DNA from: JANXLS01 sp037129555
GTDB taxonomy: Bacteria > Planctomycetota > SZUA-567 > H5-PLA8
Reading direction: 5' to 3'
Length of the DNA stretch: 10,424 nt
Assembly (NCBI GenBank): GCA_037129555.1
Contig: JBAXUS010000208.1
Location: 1-10,424 of the forward strand
Position numbers and translations under genes: made by a program. Positions 1 to 5,394 of the stretch are shown here, in pieces. How positions within the stretch are numbered: position 1 is the first letter of the stretch; each line of letters begins with the position of its first letter. The notes under the pieces are model-generated. The model ran no database searches, had not been told where the DNA came from, and saw only the letters and a list, made by a program, of their open reading frames with translations.

Positions 1-115
1 GCCGCACACCGTTCCATATTTCGCCTCCATGGAATCCAACACCAACATCAAAAGCCCATCGCATAGCGACAAACCCTTGATCGGATTCCAAGGACGAAAG
101 CGCAAGAAGCACCAA
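1..115 (-). CDS. Possible 5' end of a leftward hypothetical gene (partial, off left edge)
   Basis: A stop-free leftward frame runs from TTG at 115 off the left edge (38 codons). It reads as a hydrophobic start (VLLALSSLES) followed by a Trp/Gly-rich stretch (MRWAFDVGVGFHGGEIW). AGGTGG (124-129 on the + strand as CCACCT) sits 8 nt upstream of the TTG. Farther up is a plausible promoter: TTGACT (165-170), an 18-nt spacer and TAGAGT (141-146). An alternative start is ATG at 64. The family is not recognised. The fragment is too short to separate from a chance open frame; the consistent spacing of promoter, ribosome site and start is the only support. Confidence 0.27.
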   Translation of the reverse strand, partial: MVLLALSSLESDQGFVAMRWAFDVGVGFHGGEIWNGVR

Positions 116-140
116 CGTGCCGACCACCTAAGATACCCGA

Positions 141-170
141 ACTCTACAATCCACAAACCCTAAAAGTCAA
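141..170 (-). promoter_or_regulatory. Candidate leftward sigma70-type promoter
   Basis: Read leftward, TTGACT (165-170, 5 of 6 to TTGACA) is followed after 18 nt by TAGAGT (141-146, 4 of 6 to TATAAT). An A/T-rich tract lies immediately upstream at about 171-192, as an UP-like element would. Transcription would begin near 134, about 20 nt before the possible TTG start at 115. It is a consensus match only, in an A/T-rich area where chance matches are expected. Confidence 0.3.
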
Positions 171-213
171 GTCAAATATTTTAAAAAATAAACCCCCTCC
201 CCAAGCCCTTGCC

Positions 214-245
214 GTTATCGCGCCTATTCGCGTTATTCGCGGTTA
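214..245 (+). repeat. Short degenerate tandem repeat, TATTCGCG-type
   Basis: Three units follow one another: GTTATCGCG (214-222), CCTATTCGCG (223-232) and TTATTCGCG (233-241), ending in GTTA (242-245). The period is 9-10 bp with a constant TAT(T)CGCG core. It lies in non-coding DNA. The style, a G+C core alternating with A/T and lying between genes, suggests a dispersed intergenic repeat, but only one copy is present here, so this is inference. Confidence 0.5.
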
Positions 246-414
246 AAAGCCGTTCCCCAAACACCAAACGCTAAATACGCGCTGAACAATAAAATCACGT
301 ATTTCATTATGGCTCGGGCGTTGCGTTACGTTGATTGTTGAGGCGCTGATCTGAGCTGAATCGGGGCGTTTTGGCTTGAAAATTGGGCGTATGGACTTTC
401 GTGCAAGGCGCACG

Positions 415-423
415 TGCTATATA
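415..423 (+). promoter_or_regulatory. Weak candidate extended -10 promoter upstream of the sigma factor
   Basis: TGcTATATA (415-423) matches an extended -10 element. No good -35 hexamer lies 16-18 nt upstream (around 395-400 the sequence is ACTTTC). The palindrome GCACGTGC (410-417) overlaps it and could be an operator or chance. If used, the sigma factor transcript would have a leader of about 210 nt. Confidence 0.25.
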
Positions 424-638
424 AGGAGTGGGCGCGAAATACTGTAATTGGGGATATTTTTTAAAGGCGGGACGGTTCCAGGCGTCCTATCGAGGCATCA
501 TTAAATTCGATAGGAGTTGCGCTTACGAGCTATTCCATGAAACACACAGAAGCCCCGCCCTTATCCAGTTTCTCCATGACTTCGCACCCGGTTCGCTTGT
601 TATCACACAAGTACGGGGCAAAGGGGAGCGCAACGCAC

Positions 639-1346
639 ATGATCACGACCGGGAGTTCGATTGGGATGAGCAAAACGACAGGGACGAACGTCCTGTCCAA
701 GGGATCGGGTAGTCCGGATGGACAGAGTCGCGGTCCCGCGCCTGCTCCGGGACGACGCACGGCTGTCAGTCCTGAGCGGCAGGCGATGGACGAACGCATC
801 GTTCAACTCGTCCGCCAATTCCGCGAAGGCAAAGAAAGCGCGTTCGATGAACTCGCTCCGCTGGCTGGGCGGATGGCGTATCATCTCGCGTTGCGATCCG
901 TCTCTGATTCCAACATCGCTGAAGAAATTTCGCAAGAAGCGCTCGTGCGATTGTACAAGCACGTCGGCGAAATCGCGGGTGAAGGCGCGTTCAAAACATG
1001 GTTCTACCGCATCGTTTTGAATCTTGTTCACGATCATTTCCGACGAGCTGTTCGGCAGGACGCGGCGAAATCCACGCTGGAAGAAATTCGAACGTTGGAG
1101 AACAAATCGCGCAACGAACCGCTCGGCAACATGGAGCGCGATGGCTTGCGTTCCGCATTGAACGACGCGTTAAGCTGCCTCGACGAAAAGCACCGCGAAG
1201 CGTTTTTGATGAAAGAAGTCCAGGGCATGAGCCACGCTGAAATCGCGAAGACTCTCGATGTTCCTGAAGGCACTGTCTGGTCGCGCTTGAGCTACGCGCG
1301 CAAGAAACTTCAAGAGAAGATGAAGCGGTCGGGATACGGCGGGTAG
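639..1346 (+). CDS. ECF-family RNA polymerase sigma factor
   Basis: An alternative sigma factor of the extracytoplasmic-function class, which directs RNA polymerase to a stress or envelope regulon. Region 2 spans about residues 56-140, with the ISQEALVRLYKH helix and the FKTWFYRIVLNLVHDHFRR core-binding/-10-recognition segment. Region 4 spans about 165-225, with LDEKHREAFLMKEVQGMSHAEIA and the recognition helix VPEGTVWSRLSYARKKL. ATG 639 is preferred because AGGGGAG (622-628) lies 10 nt upstream. The frame is open to ATG 537, where AGGAG is 20 nt away; other starts are 666 and 786. With 639 there is a roughly 50-residue Ser/Gly/Pro-rich N-terminal tail before region 2, unusual for the family. 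Starting at 786 would remove it. The likely partner is the anti-sigma gene at 1864, separated by 517 bp. The family is clear; the start is uncertain. Confidence 0.9.
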   Translation: MITTGSSIGMSKTTGTNVLSKGSGSPDGQSRGPAPAPGRRTAVSPERQAMDERIVQLVRQFREGKESAFDELAPLAGRMAYHLALRSVSDSNIAEEISQEALVRLYKHVGEIAGEGAFKTWFYRIVLNLVHDHFRRAVRQDAAKSTLEEIRTLENKSRNEPLGNMERDGLRSALNDALSCLDEKHREAFLMKEVQGMSHAEIAKTLDVPEGTVWSRLSYARKKLQEKMKRSGYGG

Positions 1347-1863
1347 TTTCGGGTTTCTAGTTTCTGCGTATCGGTTCAGCCCCTGCTAAACAGCGGTCGC
1401 ACAAAGGCTCAAAGAACACAAAGAAGCACAAAGAAATAGAGGTAAAAACATTAAAACCTATTCTTTCTTCGTGTCTCTTCGTGCTCTTTGAGTCTTTGTG
1501 CGTGGTTGTTTGTCGGTAACGGAACGGTTGCGTATCTGCTTGAAACGGCAGAGACTCTAAACCGACTGTTATGCGATAACGGGATTTGATCGCGAAAATA
1601 AATTTTAGAAAAATCAAATTCAGGTGTGAAGGCGCTGAGAATGCTCGCGTCTGACTGAGTGAGCAACAGAGAACGGTTCGATCGGTCACATGGATTGAAT
1701 CGAAAAAATGAAAGACCTCGCACTTTGTTGAAATGGCCGAATCGGTCAGGACAACGAACGCAACCAAGCCCGGTTGCGAAACGCGAAAAGTAACACGCAG
1801 CCGAGGTCGGTTGCGAACAACGAGACGCGGTCGATGTCGACCGCACAAAGGTGCCGATAAACG
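1347..1863. other. Intergenic region, 517 bp, between sigma and anti-sigma genes
   Basis: Such partner genes usually abut or overlap, so a gap this long is notable. It holds a roughly 100-nt imperfect hairpin (1400-1500), a direct repeat TGCGTATC on both sides of it (1365-1372 and 1529-1536), and an A/T-rich patch at about 1591-1620 with the inverted pair ATTTGAT (1584-1590) and ATCAAAT (1613-1619). Leftward open frames cross the region but run through the hairpin and into the anti-sigma gene; they show no recognisable protein and are taken as chance. No clear promoter was identified. Confidence 0.6.
1400..1500. repeat. Long imperfect inverted repeat of CTTTGTG-type units
   Basis: The left arm 1400-1435 and right arm 1465-1500 are reverse complements at 30 of 36 positions, and several mismatches would be G-U pairs in RNA. 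Pairing continues inward (AATAGAGGT against ACCTATT), leaving an A-rich loop of about 12 nt. The right arm is built of units TTCTTCGTG, TCTCTTCGTG, CTCTTTGAG and TCTTTGTG. It begins 53 bp after the sigma factor stop. No U tract follows, so it is not a standard terminator, though it could stabilise or punctuate the transcript. Related units recur at 5309-5378 and 6140-6171. Confidence 0.8.
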
Positions 1864-2841
1864 ATGTTCAATGGGGCTAAGCGAATGAATTGCAACGACG
1901 TTCGAAACATTCTGAGCGACCTGATCGACGTTCGAAACGGCGAAATTCCGCCGGTGGGCGTGTCTCTTTTGGCTGAGCCTGAAGTCCGGGCGAACGCCGA
2001 GTCGCACTTGGCGTCCTGCTCCGATTGCCGCGCCGAATTGGCGGCCCTCGAAGACGTCGGATCGGTGTTTGGCGACTTCAATGTCGGCGAACTTCCTGCG
2101 CAGCACTTTTCAAATTACGGCCAGATTATCCGCGACCGAATCGCGAAATCCGAACCCAAGATTGTTCAGCTGCGCCCGACAGGCGTGTCGCGCTGGTGGA
2201 AAACCGGCGCGTCCTTCGCGGCGGCTGCGTGTGTCGCAGTCATGCTCATGAATTACGTTCCAAAGGCAGGCAATAAGATTAAGCCGGAACGCAATTCCGC
2301 CGGAATCGCCAAGGGCACGCCGAACGCAGTGATGCCCAAGATTTTCGCTCCGTCCCAAATGAACATCTTCCCCGTTGCACAGACCGGCAATCCTTCCCCC
2401 AGCAAAGCCACATACGATCCCGCCCAGCCCAAAGTTGCTCTCGATCAATTGTTGTTGCTTGAGAAGAAATATGGCTCGGTGATGGTGAGCGACCCGATTC
2501 CTGAAGATGGCCGCCCGTTGTTCGGTGCGGTGATCAAGACGACGCGGGATGAAGACCGCAATATTCCGAAAATGGGATCGCTGGGATTGACGGTGTACGA
2601 TCTCGTCCCGGACAGCGTTGCGAACGAAATGGGCTTGATGAAGAACGACACGATCATCCGCATCAATGACGTGAATTTGAATTCCGGTGGGGTGGAAGAC
2701 GCAGCGAAGTTCATCTCGGTCGTCCAGAATCTTGGCCAGGGCGCAGTGATCACGATTGACTTGGTGCGCCAGGACAAATCCGGCATCCTCTACATTCAAC
2801 GCCGCGGCGTGTTGGGCCAACCGAAAGCGGTTTTCGAATAA
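1864..2841 (+). CDS. Membrane-anchored anti-sigma factor with zinc-finger and C-terminal PDZ domain
   Basis: Predicted to hold the ECF sigma factor inactive at the membrane. The N-terminus is a zinc-binding anti-sigma (ZAS/zf-HC2) fold: Cys10 in MNCNDVRNILSDLIDV, then His48-x3-Cys52-x2-Cys55 in HLASCSDC. One transmembrane helix lies at about 114-131 after WWK. A Pro/Ser/Ala-rich linker follows, then a PDZ-like domain at about 238-314, with the carboxylate-loop region GSLGLTVYDL, then VPDSVANEMGLMKNDTIIRINDV. A topology with the zinc finger inside and PDZ outside follows from the single helix. ATG 1864 has AAAGGTG (1847-1853) 10 nt upstream; ATG 1885 is an alternative and would put the Cys at residue 3, as in many relatives. 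PDZ domains usually belong to the proteases that cut anti-sigmas, so one fused to the anti-sigma is distinctive. The ligand is unknown. Confidence 0.82.
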   Translation: MFNGAKRMNCNDVRNILSDLIDVRNGEIPPVGVSLLAEPEVRANAESHLASCSDCRAELAALEDVGSVFGDFNVGELPAQHFSNYGQIIRDRIAKSEPKIVQLRPTGVSRWWKTGASFAAAACVAVMLMNYVPKAGNKIKPERNSAGIAKGTPNAVMPKIFAPSQMNIFPVAQTGNPSPSKATYDPAQPKVALDQLLLLEKKYGSVMVSDPIPEDGRPLFGAVIKTTRDEDRNIPKMGSLGLTVYDLVPDSVANEMGLMKNDTIIRINDVNLNSGGVEDAAKFISVVQNLGQGAVITIDLVRQDKSGILYIQRRGVLGQPKAVFE

Positions 2842-2850
2842 ATATAGTAG

Positions 2851-2877
2851 AGCCGAATTCCGATTCGGCTTCTTGAT
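2851..2877 (+). terminator. Probable terminator of the anti-sigma gene
   Basis: A perfect 8-bp stem AGCCGAAT/ATTCGGCT (2851-2858 and 2863-2870) has a TCCG tetraloop and is followed by TCTTGATTT. It begins 10 nt after the anti-sigma stop codon. The T content after the stem is modest, so it may be a partial terminator backed up by the stronger one at 2912-2953. Confidence 0.55.
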
Positions 2878-2882
2878 TTAGA

Positions 2883-2906
2883 ATGAGCGCTGTTTAAAGT
2901 GCTCAT
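2883..2906. repeat. 24-bp imperfect palindrome between two terminators
   Basis: ATGAGC (2883-2888) and GCTCAT (2901-2906) are exact reverse complements around a TTTAAA centre, with partial pairing in between. It sits between the two terminator-like stems. It may be an operator, an RNA stem, or chance. Confidence 0.35.
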
Positions 2907-2911
2907 CATGT

Positions 2912-2953
2912 GCGGGCCTCGCGAATTTCCCCGTTCGCGAGGCCCGCGTTTTT
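2912..2953 (+). terminator. Strong Rho-independent terminator
   Basis: A perfect 14-bp G+C-rich stem (GCGGGCCTCGCGAA at 2912-2925 with its complement at 2934-2947), an 8-nt loop, then G and TTTTT (2949-2953). This is the clearest terminator in the window. It lies 70 nt downstream of the anti-sigma stop and 48 nt upstream of the preferred aguB start, so it should separate the two transcription units. It could instead act as an attenuator if transcription enters from upstream. Confidence 0.88.
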
Positions 2954-2975
2954 ATGAGACAACGATACTTTTTCG

Positions 2976-2988
2976 CGGGTCATACCCG
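2976..2988 (+). promoter_or_regulatory. Small stem-loop next to the aguB ribosome binding site
   Basis: CGGGT (2976-2980) and ACCCG (2984-2988) pair with a CAT triloop, immediately before AGGGAG (2989-2994), the ribosome site for TTG 3001. A stem this close could influence ribosome access. GATACT at 2964-2969 resembles a -10 element but has no good -35 partner, so the aguB promoter is not identified. Confidence 0.35.
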
Positions 2989-3000
2989 AGGGAGATTCGC

Positions 3001-3879
3001 TTGAAATCGCCGCACACCGTCACGGTTGCATTGGTCCAAATGACGTGCTCGAACGACCTGAACGCGAACGTCGCGAAGGCGCTGGATCGTGTCGCCGAAG
3101 CCGCGCGAAATGGCGCGCAAATCGTTTGCCTTCAGGAGCTATTCCGCTCGCCCTATTTTTGCCAGACGGAAGACGATAATTGCTTCGCGCTTGCGGAAAC
3201 GATTCCGGGCCCGACGTCGCACGCGCTGTCCGACGCCGCAAAGAAAAATGGCGTCGTGCTCGTCGGAAGTCTCTTCGAAAAACGCGCGGACGGGCTGTAC
3301 CACAACACAGCAGTGGTCTTCGATAAAGATGGCTCGCTCGCCGGGACGTACCGCAAGATGCACATCCCCGACGATCCATGTTTCTACGAAAAATTCTATT
3401 TCACGCCGGGCGACGCGGACCCGGGATTCAAGAGTATCAACACGTCGCTCGGAAAAATCGCGGTGCTGGTGTGCTGGGACCAATGGTACCCGGAAGCGGC
3501 GCGGCTGGCGGCGTTAAGCGGCGCGAAAATTCTGTTCTATCCGACAGCCATCGGCTGGCATCCCGCCGACGATCTCGAAACGAAGCGCGTCCAAGCCGAC
3601 GCGTGGGAAACGATCCAGCGCTCGCACGCGATTGCGAACGGCTGCTTCGTCTGCTCGGTAAACCGCGTCGGTCCCGAGAGCAATCTGCAATTCTGGGGCA
3701 ATTCGTTTATCGCGGACCCGTTCGGAAAAATCGTCGCGAAATCAGCGACGGATTCGGAGGCGATTTTAATGGCGGAGTGCAATCTCGATCAGATCGATTG
3801 GACGCGCCGACACTGGCCGTTCCTGCGCGACCGCCGCGTCGATGCCTATGGAAATTTGACGCGCCGGTACATCGATTAA
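3001..3879 (+). CDS. aguB: N-carbamoylputrescine amidase (nitrilase superfamily)
   Basis: Hydrolyses N-carbamoylputrescine to putrescine, CO2 and ammonia, the last step of the agmatine route to putrescine; cytosolic. The carbon-nitrogen hydrolase triad is visible: Glu46 in VCLQELF, Lys119 in YRKMHIPDD and Cys158 in VLVCWDQWYPEA. The strings SPYFCQTED, HNTAVVFDKDG, FYFTPGD and FYPTAIGWHP are typical of the AguB subgroup rather than generic nitrilases. The C-terminus RRHWPFLRDRRVDAYGNLTRRY is also characteristic. The frame is open to ATG 2899, but that would make the terminator stem at 2912-2953 coding. TTG 3001 has AGGGAG 6 nt upstream and gives 292 residues, the usual family length. No agmatine deiminase gene lies nearby. 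It converges with the sulfatase gene, 9 bp away. Confidence 0.92.
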   Translation: MKSPHTVTVALVQMTCSNDLNANVAKALDRVAEAARNGAQIVCLQELFRSPYFCQTEDDNCFALAETIPGPTSHALSDAAKKNGVVLVGSLFEKRADGLYHNTAVVFDKDGSLAGTYRKMHIPDDPCFYEKFYFTPGDADPGFKSINTSLGKIAVLVCWDQWYPEAARLAALSGAKILFYPTAIGWHPADDLETKRVQADAWETIQRSHAIANGCFVCSVNRVGPESNLQFWGNSFIADPFGKIVAKSATDSEAILMAECNLDQIDWTRRHWPFLRDRRVDAYGNLTRRYID

Positions 3880-3896
3880 AGCGCGGCGCTATTTTT
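3880..3896. terminator. Possible short convergent terminator between aguB and the sulfatase gene
   Basis: AGCGCGGCGCT (3880-3890) can form a 4-bp stem, AGCG/CGCT, with a CGG triloop, followed by ATTTTT (3891-3896) in the rightward direction. It starts one base after the aguB stop and overlaps the sulfatase stop codon. The stem is short for a terminator, so the call rests on the T tract and on the position between convergent genes. Confidence 0.38.
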
Positions 3897-5286
3897 CCCA
3901 GCTCACTTTGCCCGGAGCGCGGACGCCTTTTCCGTCGCGCTTCGTGGTCGCGTCGCCGAGGTCCTCGCGCGCCAATTCAAGCTGCGCTTCAAGCCGCTTG
4001 ACGACTTCGGGATTCAGAGCTGCGACGTCCTTCGTCTCGTTCGGATCGTTGATCAGGTCGTACAATTCGGAACCGAGTTTTTGCATCGTCGTCTTGCCAC
4101 GAACGCCGCCGTTGCCCGGCGTATCCAGCTTCAAATCGCTATGCGGGGCGTGCAGTTTCCAACGCGCATCGCGGACAGCGCGGAGTTCGTTGCTATAGTA
4201 ATACAGAAAATAATCGTGCGGACTTTTTGCGCCGGGTTGAGTCAGCAACGGCCAAATATCTTTGCTGTCGATGATGCGATCCGTCGGAATGTCAGCGCCG
4301 GTCAATTTCGCGATCGTCGCGAAAAGATCGAACGTCACAGCGACTTCATTGCTGACTAGTCCAGCCGGAATCTTCCCGGGCCAACGCGCGATGAACGGCT
4401 CACGGACGCCGCCTTCGAACGCGGTCCCCTTCCCTTCGCGCAGCCCACCGGAGCTCCCGGCATGATCTCCGTAAATGAGCCACGGCCCGTTATCCGACGT
4501 GAACACCACAAGCGTCTTCTCGTCGAGACCGTTCTTCTTCAGAGTTCTGAGAATTTCGCCGACCGACCAATCGAGCTCCATGACGACGTCGGCATAAGCA
4601 TTGATCCCCGACTTGCCTTTGAATTTTTCGCTCGTAAAAATCGGGACATGCGGCATCGAATGTGGGACGTACAGAAAAAACGGGCGGTCCTTGTTCGTCT
4701 CGATGAATTTCACCGCGCGCTCGGTGTACCACGTCGTCAATTGCGTCTGGTCCGGTTGCGTTTGGATGACCTTATCATTCTCAATCAGCGGCAGCGGCGG
4801 ATAATTCTTCCCGTTCGGCGGCCACATGTCGTTCGAATACGGCAGCCCGAAATACGTGTCGAATCCACGCTTCGTCGGGAGGTAATCCGGATGGTCGCCG
4901 AGGTGCCACTTGCCGAACATCGCGGTCGCATAACCGCGCTTTTTCAGAATGTTCGCGAGCGTGATTTCGCTGAGACTCAAAGCCTCCCGCGACTTCGGAC
5001 CGTACGCGCCCTGCACACTCACGCGCTTCGAATAGCATCCCGTCAACAGCGCCGCGCGCGAGGCCGAACACACCGCCTGCGGCACGTAGAAGTTCGTGAA
5101 CTTCGCGCCCTCAGCCGCCATGCGATCCAGATTCGGCGTCTTGATCTTCGAGCCAAAACAGCCCAAATCGCCGTAGCCCATGTCGTCAACAAACACGATC
5201 ACAACATTGGGTTTTTCGTCCGCGCAAAACACACGCGAACACACGGCAAACACGAGCATCATCGCCACTACAGTAAATCGTTTCAT
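3889..5286 (-). CDS. Secreted sulfatase (arylsulfatase family, formylglycine type)
   Basis: Predicted to cleave sulfate esters, probably from sulfated glycans, outside the cytoplasm. Numbering is from ATG 5286 (465 residues). A signal peptide covers about residues 1-22 (MKRFTVVAMMLVFAV, cleavage near FCA/DE). Metal-binding Asp34-Asp35 is in VFVDDMGYGDLGCFGS. The modification motif is Cys73-Ser-Ala-Ser-Arg77 followed by AALLTG; Cys73 would become formylglycine. GKWHLG (125-130) supplies Lys126 and His128. His213 is in MPHVP, Asp265-Asn266 in FTSDNGP, and Lys286 in REGKGTAFEGG. The frame is open to ATG 5394, but that would place 36 residues, including repeat DNA, before the signal peptide. ATG 5286 has GTGAG 9 nt upstream; ATG 5295 is an alternative. 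It lies 108 bp behind the DUF1080 gene and is probably co-transcribed with it. The substrate cannot be read from sequence. Confidence 0.92.
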   Translation of the reverse strand: MKRFTVVAMMLVFAVCSRVFCADEKPNVVIVFVDDMGYGDLGCFGSKIKTPNLDRMAAEGAKFTNFYVPQAVCSASRAALLTGCYSKRVSVQGAYGPKSREALSLSEITLANILKKRGYATAMFGKWHLGDHPDYLPTKRGFDTYFGLPYSNDMWPPNGKNYPPLPLIENDKVIQTQPDQTQLTTWYTERAVKFIETNKDRPFFLYVPHSMPHVPIFTSEKFKGKSGINAYADVVMELDWSVGEILRTLKKNGLDEKTLVVFTSDNGPWLIYGDHAGSSGGLREGKGTAFEGGVREPFIARWPGKIPAGLVSNEVAVTFDLFATIAKLTGADIPTDRIIDSKDIWPLLTQPGAKSPHDYFLYYYSNELRAVRDARWKLHAPHSDLKLDTPGNGGVRGKTTMQKLGSELYDLINDPNETKDVAALNPEVVKRLEAQLELAREDLGDATTKRDGKGVRAPGKVSWEK

Positions 5287-5308
5287 CGCATTCATCTCAC
5301 TAAAAAAA

Positions 5309-5378
5309 CTCTCGCAAAGCCGCAAGCACATTCGAACGTTTGTTGGCCGTTCTTTGCACCTTCGCGCCCTTGCGAGAG
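5309..5378. repeat. Inverted repeat of CTTTGCG-type octamers between DUF1080 and sulfatase genes
   Basis: The left arm 5309-5326 and right arm 5360-5378 are reverse complements at 16 of 19 positions with one single-base gap. The outer 9 bp (CTCTCGCAA/TTGCGAGAG) match perfectly. The right side is three octamers, TCTTTGCA (5351-5358), CCTTCGCG (5359-5366) and CCCTTGCG (5367-5374). It occupies most of the 108-bp gap in the leftward operon, where an RNA hairpin could separate expression of the two genes. It is the same style as 1400-1500 and 6140-6171. Confidence 0.72.
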
Positions 5379-5394
5379 ACTCAATTGCCGTCAT

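Larger units (their letters stand above)
116..638. other. Intergenic region, 523 bp, upstream of the sigma factor gene
   Basis: No convincing gene was found between the possible leftward start at 115 and the sigma factor start. It holds an A/T-rich tract at about 171-192, a three-unit TATTCGCG-like repeat at 214-241, the palindrome GCACGTGC at 410-417, and an extended -10-like TGcTATATA at 415-423. AAGGAG at 423-428 and AGGAG at 512-516 resemble ribosome sites, but no suitably placed ATG follows either one. A small GTG-initiated frame over 428-712 was judged spurious. Confidence 0.6.

Noticed and set aside
428..712. Rightward frame starting with GTG at 428 (94 codons)
   Set aside because: The GTG overlaps the AAGGAG that would be its ribosome site, it overlaps the start of the sigma factor gene in another frame, and the product shows no recognisable domain or signal.
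1400..1500. CRISPR array or Rho-independent terminator as explanation of the hairpin
   Set aside because: The units are degenerate and adjacent with no unique spacers, which excludes CRISPR. The arms are A/G-rich with no terminal U tract, which argues against a standard terminator.
1357..2106. Leftward 249-codon frame covering the sigma/anti-sigma gap
   Set aside because: It is translated through the long hairpin and antisense to the first 240 bases of the anti-sigma gene. The composition is Arg/Phe/Ser-rich with no domain, as expected of an antisense shadow.
2899..3000. N-terminal extension of aguB from ATG 2899
   Set aside because: The extension would encode the perfect terminator stem and its T tract. 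TTG 3001 has a well-placed ribosome site and gives the normal family length.
3009..3020. 12-bp match GCCGCACACCGT at positions 1-12 and 3009-3020
   Set aside because: The match stops abruptly on both sides, one copy is within aguB coding sequence, and a single 12-mer coincidence in 10 kb is unremarkable.
5287..5394. N-terminal extension of the sulfatase from ATG 5394
   Set aside because: It would translate the inverted repeat and bury the signal peptide 36 residues inside the protein.
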